A stretch of 64,000 bases of DNA from the NCBI GenBank assembly GCA_019096065.1, contig JAGUCH010000003.1:10168001-10232000 (forward strand), given 5' to 3'. The notes beneath the pieces were generated by a model. It was not told the DNA's origin. It ran no database searches and was given only the letters and a program-made list of their open reading frames with translations. The DNA comes from Paracyclopina nana (taxonomy: Eukaryota; Arthropoda; Copepoda; Cyclopoida; Cyclopettidae). Made by a program: the position numbers and the translations under genes. This document shows, piece after piece, positions 1 through 10,377 of this stretch (positions are counted from its first letter, which is position 1; each line of letters begins with the position of its first letter).

Positions 1-288
1 TTGATTAGTCATAAAATGGCAAAAAGTTATTAAAAAAATTAAGTATTTTGGAACAAAAAACATAACCAAAAAAGTACAAAATGTCAAATTTTAAAAATTC
101 ATAACTTTGGAAATAAAAATATCTGACGTAAATATTTGACATTGTACACATCTACACACACCATATTTGTAATTTATCACAAAAAATTTATAATTTATAT
201 GTATTTAATTTGCAACGGGGTTTACTACTGATTTACTACTGATTTTTTGTTTTGTGGGGTAAAGTGTGGCTGTCACTTGTCATTCCAG
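1..288. other. AT-rich intron of the upstream Scratch-like gene
   Basis: No coding potential is seen. The stretch is AT-rich and ends in a splice acceptor (CATTCCAG at 281-288) directly before a conserved zinc-finger exon, so it is read as the 3' part of an intron. The earlier exons of that gene lie outside the window. Confidence 0.6.
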
Positions 289-665
289 GCGAGAAACCGT
301 TCCGGTGTGGCATCTGCGAAAAAGCTTTTGCTGACAAGTCCAATCTGCGGGCTCACGTTCAAACCCACTCCAACACCAAACCATTTGTGTGTGCCCGATG
401 CAACAAAGCTTTCGCGCTCAAGTCCTACCTTTACAAGCATGAAGAGTCCTCCTGCATGCGATTGATCAAGTCACCGATGAGTAAGACTCGTCGAAAATCT
501 TCAGGCACCACAGTGTCAAACTCAACCACTCCCTCCCCTCCGCCAATGCTGCCAAACTCACCTTCAGTCCCTTCAGGCAGTTCTGCAGCCAATGCATTTG
601 GGCATCACCTCCTCCTGGCCCTTTCCAAGGCGAGAGCAGCGTTTGATGCTACCACCAATTGTTAA
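289..665 (+). CDS. Scratch-family C2H2 zinc-finger protein, last exon (partial gene)
   Basis: Last coding exon of a Snail/Scratch-superfamily transcription factor; these are E-box-binding nuclear repressors used in neural differentiation. After the acceptor at 288 the frame reads a GEKPF linker, then a C2H2 finger with the Snail/Scratch signature AFADKSNLRAH, then a last atypical finger with FALKSYLYKHEESSC, which marks Scratch rather than Snail. A Ser/Pro-rich tail of about 65 residues follows to the stop at 663-665. The codon split at the acceptor (phase 1, completing Gly) matches the same junction in the convergent paralogue at 1931-3614. The three upstream fingers and the N-terminus must be encoded before base 1, so this entry is truncated by the window edge. 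An AATAAA at 1922-1927 could serve this gene, which would give a 3' UTR of about 1.3 kb. Family assignment is firm; orthology among Scratch paralogues is not. Confidence 0.85.
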
Positions 666-1930
666 TGCTTTTCCCACATTATGTAAATAATGCATATCTC
701 TTTTACCATTCCACCTAGTCAAGAAAAGGAGGATCTCACTGATCTGACGAGCTTGCGAGTAGAACATCTAGTGATTGTACCATAAAAAGTGCCTTTTGTA
801 CTGTACTTCTGTATGTATACTACCAACCCCGATCCCTGCTGATTTGCTGAATCCACAGGTGCTATGATAACTTAACTTGCTGCCAACACTGAAGAAGCTA
901 GGTAGCCATGCAGTTTTTATACCAAAGATGATATTGTAAAACTCCAACTTGTGCACGTGCTCTACATATACTATTATAATGTGAATACCACCCTTAAAGC
1001 TGCAGAGCTGGCTGCTATATTTATGAGGAAATGACTTTCACAAACAAGACTCTTAGTTGTTCTCAGCTGGAGGCTGGCACCACAATAAGCCAATTCCTTT
1101 GGAAAACACCTGGCAGCAACTGAAAGGTGACAAGAAGAGAAGAGCTTTTGTGTATACCCAAAGTGTCGAGTTACAGTTTCTCCACCAGCTTCCTGCTTTC
1201 CAAAAAGATTTAAACCTCGCATGCAACTTTGCCCTTGAGCTGCTGAGGGTGATTTTCTCTCCATGCACGTGGATACTTTGAATACCTTCATTGTTGAGCT
1301 ATTTTGGGCACACTTATTTTTAGATCTGGGGATGACTTGTAGAATATGTGCTATATAAGGAGCTAGGGGGGAGGGGAAAGCTCGACAGGTGAAGCTCAAC
1401 ATGAAGTGGCATAGTAGAAGTTCTCTCCTTCTTTTTTTCGAGGGGAGATACACCAAAAGCGTTTATCTTGAAATTGAAGTCGTCAAACACTGTTTTGCTT
1501 TTCTCTCATCATGGCCATTTCCAATTTGGAGCAGCCCTCAAGGTCTACTTTTTGTGCTTGCACAGCAGCTAGCTCATTGTTTGCATTAAAAGCGGTAGTA
1601 CTGAAGCTAGTGAAGTCACTTTTATCAAGTTGTGTCAAAAGATCTGGCTTGAGGGGAAATTGTGACCAATCAGCCATGTCATCTACTAGTAGTCTCATGG
1701 GGGGAAACGAAACATGCTTCAAAGGGAAACATGAGACTTGTATGTTCTGTGTCAAATCATAGGTGAGCACGTGTTGGGAGTCTTTGCCAAACCGCAATTA
1801 TATGTATACCACTACGATTATTATTTGTAAAAAAGAAGAGAAAAAGGTGCATTTTGAACTGCTATGATATAGTATATATATAAGCCTATGTATTTTTGTA
1901 CAATTTATCTTTTGCGAAACGAATAAAATG
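666..1930. other. convergent intergenic / 3' UTR stretch between two Scratch genes
   Basis: No conserved coding sequence was found. It lies between the stop codons of two convergent genes and so must hold both 3' ends. A plus-strand AATAAA sits at 1922-1927, four bases before the stop codon of the minus-strand gene. No clear minus-strand AATAAA was seen close to the minus-strand stop. Confidence 0.5.
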
Positions 1931-3614
1931 TCACACATTTGCCACGTTGCACGACGCCTCCTCATGCTTGTAAAGGTAGGATTTGAGGGCAAAAGTTTTG
2001 CCGCAATGGCGACACTCGAACGGTTTTGAGTTTGAGTGTGTTTGAGTGTGGGCCCTCAGATTGGACTTGTCAGCAAAAGCTTTTGGACAGAGGTCACACT
2101 TGTACGGACGCTCTCCTGAAAGCACAAACCAAATTGAATATCACACTCGATTCCAACCAATGCTCTCACATAATTCAGACGAACCTGTGTGAGTTCGCAA
2201 ATGTCCCTGCAGCAACCAAGGGCGTGAAAAAGTCTTGCCGCAAATCGAACACTTGCAGCTTTGGTTGTGTGTTCGCATGTGCATGGCGAAAGCTGGCATG
2301 GACACATAGATTTTTGCGCAAGCAGGACACTTCTTAGCCTTTGTGTCACTCAGTGATCTGTGAAAAAGATTGAAGCAGTGAGAGAAAGCCATAGATAAAA
2401 ATACACTTAATTAGATGCCACCTACCGATGAGTTTGTTTATGTCTGGCCAAGTTGCTGGATGTGCTGTAGGTTTTGCCACACTCAGCACACTCATAGACA
2501 GTTTGCTTGAACGTCGTCTCTTTTGGCTTTCGCTTCAAAATGGCATTGTTGTTGTTGCTCTTGGCAAGAGTTTTGATCAGTGCATCTCTATTATTATTAT
2601 TGTTGTTGCTATTGCTGGATTCCATTCCATTACCAGATGTGCAGATCACAATGTGGGTGGTATTCTCTGGCAAAGTAATCTAATTCGAGCATGTAGTACA
2701 ACTGCACAGAGTTCAACTGTTGAAGGATTGATTTACCTGCATCGTTCCTTTAGAGCTCATTTCAGGAGTGACTGGCAATATTGTTTTCCTGGTGGTAATT
2801 TTGGCCCTGGCCAAGTCAATTTTTCGTTTCAGCCTCTTGTCATCCAATTGGCCAGCAGTGGAGAGTGAGACATCAGCCAATGTGGCCAGGTTGATGTTGT
2901 AATGGTCAACATCATCATCCAGGACGAGCTCTTCTTTGATGCCAGGTTCAGGCTCCATTGTGAGGTCAGTGTAGTCATGATCAGACCTGACAACTTCAGC
3001 TGATCTACAAGTCCCATGGGACTTTGAGCAAACTTCCTCCAAATAATTTGAAGTGCTTTCCTGTTGCTCCTGAAAACAACCTTGCTAATAACTCTTTTTT
3101 TCCTGAATGTTATTGCAGGCTTGTACTAGGTCTTTGACCCGAGAAATCAACCACATTTCAAATTGTGTGTGTCAAAACAAAAGACAAATGGAGTTCCAGC
3201 TTGAGCCCAATTTGGCTAATTGCTGGAACAAATGTCGGACCGTTAAATTCCCATGACTTTTTTTTGGCTACTCACTGTGGAATCGTTTTGATCCTCATCA
3301 GTGGAAGTCAAGGAGTCATCATCAAGAGTATCAAGCCACCAACTCCTCTTCCATTCCTCATTGGCAGATGCTCGAGTTGTCAACTTGTCTGATTCATGAA
3401 CCGTTGAAGCACTCCTACGCTTCTTCAGACTTCTTCTTCTTCTACTAGGAGAAGATGAGCTCACATCTGCAAAAGGAGGAAACAGGTGAGACCATTTGGA
3501 GTTGTAACGGTGACGAAGTTCAGCCTTGATCATGGCGGCATCATCATAAAAATCAAAGCCAGACTTTATACTATGCTGCAATAACGAGCTACATCCGCCC
3601 AGGACTTTTTTCAT
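1931..3614 (-). CDS. scrt: Scratch, five-finger C2H2 transcription factor
   Basis: Neural transcription repressor of the Scratch family, read in five exons: 3614-3276, 3069-2737, 2679-2426, 2357-2185 and 2115-1931. All junctions have GT-AG signals and matching phases (0, 0, 2, 1) and together give 427 residues. Finger 1 reads YECAECGKTYSTSSNLARH, finger 2 CPACAKIYVSMPAFAMH, finger 3 CSICGKTFSRPWLLQGH, finger 4 CDLCPKAFADKSNLRAH, and finger 5 ends FALKSYLYKHEEASC. This order and these sequences are diagnostic of Scratch. The first two exons are acidic and Ser-rich with an Asn-rich stretch just before the fingers. No SNAG repressor motif is visible at the chosen ATG (3614), so a further 5' exon carrying it may exist; an acceptor-like TTATTGCAG inside the first exon would allow that. 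A paralogue lies tail to tail at 289-665. Confidence 0.88.
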
Positions 3615-5114
3615 TGAGGGCTTTCACCTTTTTGTTGGAATTCATCATTTTTTGCTGATTTGGAGCATCCATTTTTCAGTTTATGGAACTGAAAAAAGGT
3701 CCCATTTGATAATGAAATATTGACCAGCCAAAAAAGTGGTGCTCATGGCAAACTGCAAAATATAGTAGTAAGTTACTGAATTAAGGAGCATAATCCCTAA
3801 AGAGCAATGTCATGGAAAATGTCCTAAACGTGCCAGAGTGGGATGAAAAAAAATGGAATAAATTGATGTGAAAGAAGAGTTTCCTTGTTTGGAGTTGGGA
3901 AGAAGAAAATCATCCATTAGAGTTTTAAATGATGACACTTCTGCTCCACCTTAGACTCAAAGTTGGCAGAAGCTAAACATGACAAGACTTAATCCCCAGA
4001 GCTGTATATGCATGCATGCTGGGAAGTGTGACATAAACCAGAGGAGCAGCTTAAAAAAATTGTTAATCTTAACTGCTTCAAATGCGAGTTGTGTCCCAAA
4101 TGAGGTGTGGGACATCTCGTTATAATGGTCCCAGATGCAAAAGTCACCAATAACAATAAATCCTTCCAAAAGAAGAAGGAACGGTTTGAAGTGCTGAGCA
4201 CACTTTAAAGCGGGCGCAGACATGACCACAACACGTGTCTTTTGGCTCCAAAGGAAGATAGAGAAGAGGAATGGCCTTGTGACCTTTTGGCCTTTCCGAA
4301 GACCCCTGCAGGTCACCGGAGGAGCAAAGTGGCATATTTCAGCCACAGGATGAAAGCAGCTGCGAATCCGTTAACTTTTTAGAATTTCTTGGCTGTGGAA
4401 GGTGGCAGAAAAAAATGTGAGCCACACACTTACTAGTAGGAGTATTTGTAGTGGTGTCTTTTTTCCTTGTCGTTGGCATTTCCTCTGCTCGTGAAATGAG
4501 GAAACTCTTGGGCATTTGGTGGGTGTGACACACGTGTCAAGTTTGTTTTTCTTCAGCCTGAAAAGCAGCAATTTGCACATATTTATAAACACATCCGCGC
4601 GTCAAAAATCTTTAAACAGTCCAATTCAATCATGCAGCCACTTGGCTAACGTCCGTAATGTCAACAAACAAAACAAATCTATTCTAAATCGAGCTACTTT
4701 TTGATTCCATAGTGTGACGCTGAATCAGCTGACGGTACGCCCGGCGTGCCGCGCCGTGACTTGCACGAGAGCGCGCAGCTCAAAGCGCGCGCGCGCTAAT
4801 TGCTCGGGCTTCAAAGTCTAATGTAAACAAACTCCTTCAAACTTCAAAGCACGACTCTTGGCGCGTTTGGGATTAACGAAAGCCATCTTACACTTGTAAT
4901 GAGCGCGCCAGGTGTGCCAATTCACGGTGGGTTGAAAAAAAAGATAGTAAAATGAATCACGCAATCTGTTTGTCTCTAGTGAGAGGCGCTGGTGTTCCTG
5001 AGGACAAAGCGGGAAAATTCAAATGCACTAATTCTTTCATCTCAATAAATTGCTGTCATTGTTATTGTGTGCTTATGTGGGGCTTTTCAATAAAGCTTAT
5101 AATTTTTTCTCAAA
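3615..5114. other. intergenic region upstream of scratch and the THAP gene
   Basis: No conserved gene was recognised. The scratch-proximal part is AT-rich. The far part holds a CpG-rich block (4725-4905, listed separately). Either flanking gene could use this as 5' sequence, since they are divergently transcribed. Confidence 0.5.
4725..4905. promoter_or_regulatory. CpG-rich, GCGCGC-dense promoter-like block
   Basis: The block stands out from AT-rich surroundings by repeated GCGCGC runs (about 4770-4795) and GC-rich words near 4738-4755, with TGTAAACAAA at about 4821-4830. It lies in the divergent space between scratch (minus) and the THAP gene (plus). Promoter function is inferred from composition and position only. 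Confidence 0.35.
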
Positions 5115-8100
5115 ATGTCAGTTGTTGTGATTGGTAAAGACTATGTCATCAAAAGAAAGTGTTGTGTTCCCAGCTGTAACACAAAATCTGAGTACGGAAT
5201 GTTCAACTTTCCTAAGGATGACCAAAAGAGACAAGCTTGGTTTAATGCCATCCATGTGTCAAAGGCCCGACCTGGTGATAGAGTTTGCTTTAAGCATTTT
5301 TGCCAATCCGACTTTATATATAGAGTGAACTCTACAAACCCAAAGATGAGGCTGCAAAAATGGGCTATACCCTCCAAGTGCATTATGCATGTTTCCAATT
5401 CACAACAGTAACATAACAATAACAAACGCAAGTAGCACGCCTAGCGGACGGAAAGTTGAAACATTTGGGATTAGGGAGTAGTCGATTCAAAATTCAGTGC
5501 TACAAGATCCCTTGATGTGCGCGTGCAGTGAATTTTGGATCGTTTACATCATCTAACAAGAAAAGGATAAAAAAAGGACCGATCTTAGGGCAATTTTTGT
5601 GTGCATTAGCTATTTTTTTAGTTTCGTGTTGGCTACAAGTTTTCTAAACTGTTAGAAATCATCAAGATCAATGGAGCAAGTTTTTTGGCACGCCAATTGA
5701 GAAGTCTGCAGATTATTTTGATTCTTGTTTTTATATTTCAGCCTCAAAAAAGTAGTACGGTTGTGTAAACCGTGAACCCTGAAATCCCAAGTATTTCTTC
5801 AGTAATGTCACTTGATGGCGCATCATTGTTATGATACTTTTGTCTATTCAGATGTAAGTTAATATAAGTGATAACATTAGGTTTTTTAAATAGTACTATT
5901 AAATAGAGCTTCTTGGAGATCATTCAAAACCGCCCAATGCCTTTGTCTGATCTTGAACTTGGCATGGAAGTAATGGTCTCAGAAGTACCTTCAGAGGACT
6001 CTTTTTCAATTGATGCTTCCTCATCACCTATGGCAGCAGCATCCTCTACATCAATCTCTCACGAGTGGCAGGAACATTCTTATTGTGACTTTTCATCTGA
6101 TAGACTTTGGAAAATAGTTGAGTTGGAGCAGAAAAACAAGCTTCTGAATGGCAGGATAACTTATCTTCAAAGACAGCTCAGACTCTACAGAAATAAGTAC
6201 TTTTCCCTCAAGTCTGGTAAGATGCCAGCTTCTGCTAAGGGCCAAATTGTGCACAGTGTCTTGAAGGGCAAGTTTACTCCCTCTCAAATTGACATGATCT
6301 TGAAAAAGAAGCAAAAATGCAAGAGTTGGACTAAGGAAGACTACTGCAATGCAATGGAAATAAGGAGAATTTCTCCTAAAGCCCTCCAATATCTTCGTAT
6401 GAAACAAATTCTGCCTTTGCCAGCTAAGAGCACATTGTCAAAAAAGTTCAGCTTCATCACTGTCTGCCCTGGTATGATCAAGCCTGTCATTGAGTATCTG
6501 AGAGTGAAGATTCCTTCTTTTGCTCCAAGGGAATGCTTGGCTGGCATCAGCTTTGATGAAATGAATTTGTCTTGCTTAGCTGATTTGGACTTGAAGAATG
6601 ACATGGTCTTAGGTCCTAGCAAAAATGCTCAACTTGTCATGGCAAGAGGCTTAACAGCACCTTGGAAGTTTCCTGTATTTGTGGACTTTGACTTAGCCAT
6701 AAGTGCTGTGCTCTTTAATGACATTATTCTTGCCTTGGAGGCTATTGGTATCAAAGTTTTGATTTCAACTTGTGATCAAGGTCCAAGAAATGCCTCTCTT
6801 GCCAGACAGCTCAAAGTTCCTAATGAGAATAATGTGGAGTTTCCCAATCCAGCTGACTCTTCCAGAACTGTCCTCTTTTCTTATGACTTTGTGCATGTGT
6901 TCAAGAATGTGAGAAATCATTTTCTTAGTTACTAAATAAACTTAGAGAGCGGACAGCAAAATCCGCAATTTTGCGCTGGTTCCTTTCACGTAACCTTTTA
7001 AGCAAGTCGGAAAGATATCTTTACCCTCTACAAAACCTAGTTAGCGGCATGGGGATCGGGAAAAGCAAAAGACAATTGTCATTATTTGTATAATTATTTA
7101 ATTATATACTACTGTTTCGGAAAAATTAAATACTGTATTCTTAAGCATAGGATTCATGTTTTTCCGTCAAAATACTCAATTCAGACTCTAAATAAAGGTA
7201 CGCAATCGCCTCAGATTTCTTTAATCGCTTTCAAAAGGAGCCACTACTGAAATTGACCGCTGATACCATAGTGCTCAATTTTGGCGTTGTCCACTCTCTA
7301 AGTTTATTCAGTAGCTACATTTTCTTGACAAAATTGTCACATTTGAGACTGGCACCACTGTCTCAAGCAAGGAGCTTTTGGATCTGAGAGACAAGATTTC
7401 TTCTGAAGTAACATGTGGCTTTCGTCTGTCTGATAAACACTTTGATTGCAAAAGAACTGATCGGCAATCAGTGATTTTGGCAAGGCAACTTTTCTCAAAA
7501 TCAGTGTCAGTGATGTTAAAGTCATTGTTTCCTGGTGACAAAGCCAAGTGTGAACTCTCCTTGTTCATAGCCACAATTGATGAAGCTTTTGATATTCTCA
7601 CTAGCCAAGTGATCTTCTCTAAAGAACCATCTAAGTGTGCTCTTGGTGTCAGCATTGAACACCAATCAGGTGTCCTCAGGAAGCTTTACCAATACTTTGA
7701 CACTATAAAGCTTGGAAGCAGGCAATCAATGCAGTGTTTGACCGGTGGCAAGATGGCTATCAAATGTGCTTTGAAGCTTCAAGTCCTTTTAAAGGAGGAT
7801 TGGTCCTCACCTTACCTTATGACATCTAGGATTAATCAAGACTATCTTGAGGCATTTTTTTGAACAATTAGAAGGCTTGGAGGCACTGACACTAGACCTA
7901 CAGCATTAGGATTCAACCAAAGAGTGTCAAACTACATAAAAGAGAAGTTTCTCAAAGATAAACAGTTTGATATTTTCTCACTGAAACCAGTGCTTGAGCA
8001 AGGCCAAGCAGGTGCACATAAAAATCCTTTAGACATGGCAGAGTCAGAGGTTGAGGATGATGTGCTTGAAACTTTTGATGTGATCACCAAGGATGCTGAG

Positions 8101-8581
8101 GATGAAGGCACAATTTGGCTTGCTGGGTACTTAGCCAAAAAGATGAGACACCTTGACCAATCATTGGGAAGCCGAAAAAATGAACAAGTTCCAGCTGAAA
8201 ACAGAAGAGTCCAATCTTTATTCACTGACCAGATGAATCGTGGAGGTAAGAAAAAGTAACTTAGCTTTCCAGATTTTAACAATTTGCTTTCTGATAGGTC
8301 TCACGTATCCCTCTGAGCACTGGCTGAAGGAAGTTGAAAAAATGTGCCAACTTTTCAACCAACATCATCCAGATAATGGAATTCAAATGGGTCCTGGTGT
8401 CACAAGGAATTTCCTTGCCAAATTGTCAGAGAGTTTTCCTCATAGGCATTTGTCAATCTTGAAGCTTTTTGCTTTACTAAGGACAAGGATAAGGATTAGG
8501 AAAATCAACAAGGAGAGGCATAAAATGAACGAAATGTCAATGAGAGGAAAAAATAAGCTTTCACAGTTGAGTCACAAATAA
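5115..8581 (+). pseudogene. THAP-domain / P-element-type transposase (THAP9-like), disrupted
   Basis: Remnant of a P-superfamily DNA-transposon transposase. Exon 1 (5115-about 5407) encodes a THAP zinc-binding DNA-recognition domain: CCVPSC near residue 17, a conserved Trp, then CFKHF. A likely intron follows (5408-5908, phase 2). From 5909 comes a coiled coil, then the P-element/THAP9 core: SPKALQYLRMKQILPLP, an acidic motif GISFDEM (first catalytic Asp), CDQGPRN (second Asp) and the DFVHVFKNVRN block. The frame is cut at 6926 by a 392-bp insertion. Deleting the insert and one 8-bp target copy joins the two halves in frame. A second lesion is a TGA at 7861-7863 within the conserved EAFF..IRRLGG motif. 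The last exon pair is joined by a 52-bp intron (8246-8297) and ends at 8581. No terminal repeats of the parent element were identified, so a domesticated gene that later died is also possible. Confidence 0.85.
6926..7317. mobile_element. hAT-like MITE inserted in the P-type transposase gene
   Basis: A 392-bp non-autonomous element with about 30-bp terminal inverted repeats that differ at three positions. The left end reads TAGTTACTAAATAAACTTAG and continues AGAGCGGACA; the right end is the inverse with C, G and T at the variable sites. It is flanked by a perfect 8-bp direct repeat CATTTTCT (6918-6925 and 7318-7325). An 8-bp duplication with ends starting TAG fits the hAT superfamily. P elements also make 8-bp duplications but have different ends. 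There is no internal ORF of note. Confidence 0.85.
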
Positions 8582-9905
8582 CGCTCGTAGTCGACAAGAT
8601 TGCTTTGGTTTGTTATTGTTGTTGTTATGAGCGTCAATGTTGCAAGATTCGACCAAAAGTGCCAAAAAAATGGCAGCTTCTGGCTGTTTCCATTAATTTT
8701 GTGAGACTTAATAAATAGGTCAGTTTTCACTCGTTGGAATAAATTTCACAGAGTTATACTTATTTTGTCTAGCATCCTACCATAGTATAGTCCGACGCAG
8801 TGCTATAGCGAAGCCGCGATGAGAACTCACCTTATTACTATAGATCATCTTGAAAAAAGTGAAATCCGATCTGTTTGCGAACGCGGAGGAAGTTCCGAAG
8901 GAGGAAAATGAGCTCTTCCGAACTAGATAGACTTTTAAAATCAACAGACAGCGGCCACGTTCGAGTTTTCCCGATCGCTTTTGCGAGGAAAAACAACGGC
9001 CATTATTGAAGACCAGGTGGATCGCATTTTAATCCCCCCTTGGGACTTGAGCAAAAGCCATCATCGCAACAATTCATCTTTGTCAAACATTGGAGTGCGC
9101 GCACATTTGCGACTTATTTAAGAGGTCTAATGGCCCCGAAAATCACGCTTCCTTCCCGCTCTCAAAAATGGCACATCAAGAATTCTCTTTTTGGGGAAAA
9201 ATATGCAAAATCTTACCTTTGCGAGCTTTCAACCTGATGCCAGCGCACTCAAAACATGGAAGCCACAGGTGAAAAGGCAAAGGTGCTTTCTTTTCTCCCG
9301 GACAAAAATAGGGTGTCCCGAGGAGAGCGGGCTTTCTAAATGGGCGCAAATTGAGAGCGAGCCGAAAAAAGGCGGACACCTTTCGGACATGTTGCTTGAT
9401 TTGAGGAGCAAGCTGTTGCATCTTGGCAAATGCTCAATTTTTCAGCTACTGAGCTCCAGATGGTGCTCTAAAATCCGCTTGTTCATGATTATCTGCCGAT
9501 CTACGCTTGGCCCGACATTTGCCAATTTTTAAAAGGATAATATGTGAATTTTTTAGAAAAATTATTATTATCTCGCGTGTGACAGTTTTGCGCGAGGAAG
9601 TGGACCAGGTGTTGGGCTCATTCCACAGTCTAAGTAATTTTCATCCTTGCTTACTTCCAGACAGACGCAGACATAATACACACACGCACACCAGATACAT
9701 CATTCTCCTACCTAATTACTCTCGCTCGCAAATTGGCGTTTCCACTCTCTCCAAAATTCAAAAAAGGACAACGGAGCAAATTCCGCATTTTAAACAGCAA
9801 AAGTGAAGGCTTTTTAGATATTTGGTCGCGGCGTTGAACTCGTTGGTCATGAACGCCGCTGAAAATAATGGAATTTTATTTTGGACATTTTTTGGAGGAT
9901 CCGAC
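8582..9905. other. intergenic, no gene recognised
   Basis: Mixed-composition sequence with no conserved coding signal. It contains the dispersed module at 8771-8853. The short open frames at 9040-9530 show no recognisable domain on either strand. Confidence 0.5.
8771..8853. repeat. dispersed ~75-bp module, copy A
   Basis: It shares the phrases TATAGTCCGA, GTGCTATAG, CTCACCTTAT and ACTATAGATCATCTTG, in the same order and spacing, with 29780-29848 in the PC2 intron. Its start, CTACCATAGTATAG, also resembles 29290-29304. It is probably the end of a dispersed mobile element. Confidence 0.55.
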
Positions 9906-9910
9906 CACCG

Positions 9911-9945
9911 CACAGTGGGCCCAAAGAGGTATGAAAACTCGCATC
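9911..9945 (+). repeat. Transib left terminal inverted repeat (RSS-like)
   Basis: It begins with CACAGTG, identical to the consensus RAG recombination-signal heptamer. After 13 bases there is an A-rich nonamer-like ATGAAAACT (6 of 9 matches to ACAAAAACC). It pairs with 13217-13251. Confidence 0.9.
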
Positions 9946-10377
9946 ACTTGGCGCGCTCACATTGAGATCGTTTTCGCTTCAGAAAATGGTCCATCTCTCT
10001 ACAGATTTCATTCATATCGACTTTTTGGCTACTCAGTCTAAATCTGGTAACTCTGTTTGTTTTGTTTTCTGGTAGCGCTATATGCTCAACGAAAAATAGT
10101 GATCAGTTCACCAAAAATAGTGATGGACCGATATGTTTTGTTTGCTGAGAAAACTGAGAAAAGTTTGACAGTTCGCCCAATTGAAGTGATTGAAGTGAAA
10201 TCTGACAGTTTTCATCCATACACGCTAGAATAACCCTAATATTAAGTAAATTTAGTGACTTTTTGTTGATTATTAAGAATTTAATAAATGCTTATAAAAA
10301 TGATGATCATATCTCTATTTCTTTATGGGAAAACTTGTATTTTTGCATTTCCTGTGGTCACCATCTCTAAATTCAAA

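Noticed and set aside
974-1456. 160-codon open frame on the minus strand
   Set aside because: No domain, no splice context and no similarity; it sits in the convergent 3' region of the Scratch genes.
5408-5908. Second insertion splitting the THAP exon from the transposase core
   Set aside because: The gap has usable donor and acceptor sites in matching phase and no inverted repeats or target duplication were found, so an ordinary intron is simpler.
9040-9532. Overlapping short frames around 9.0-9.5 kb as a gene
   Set aside because: Frames on both strands are short, with no conserved motif or convincing splice pairing.
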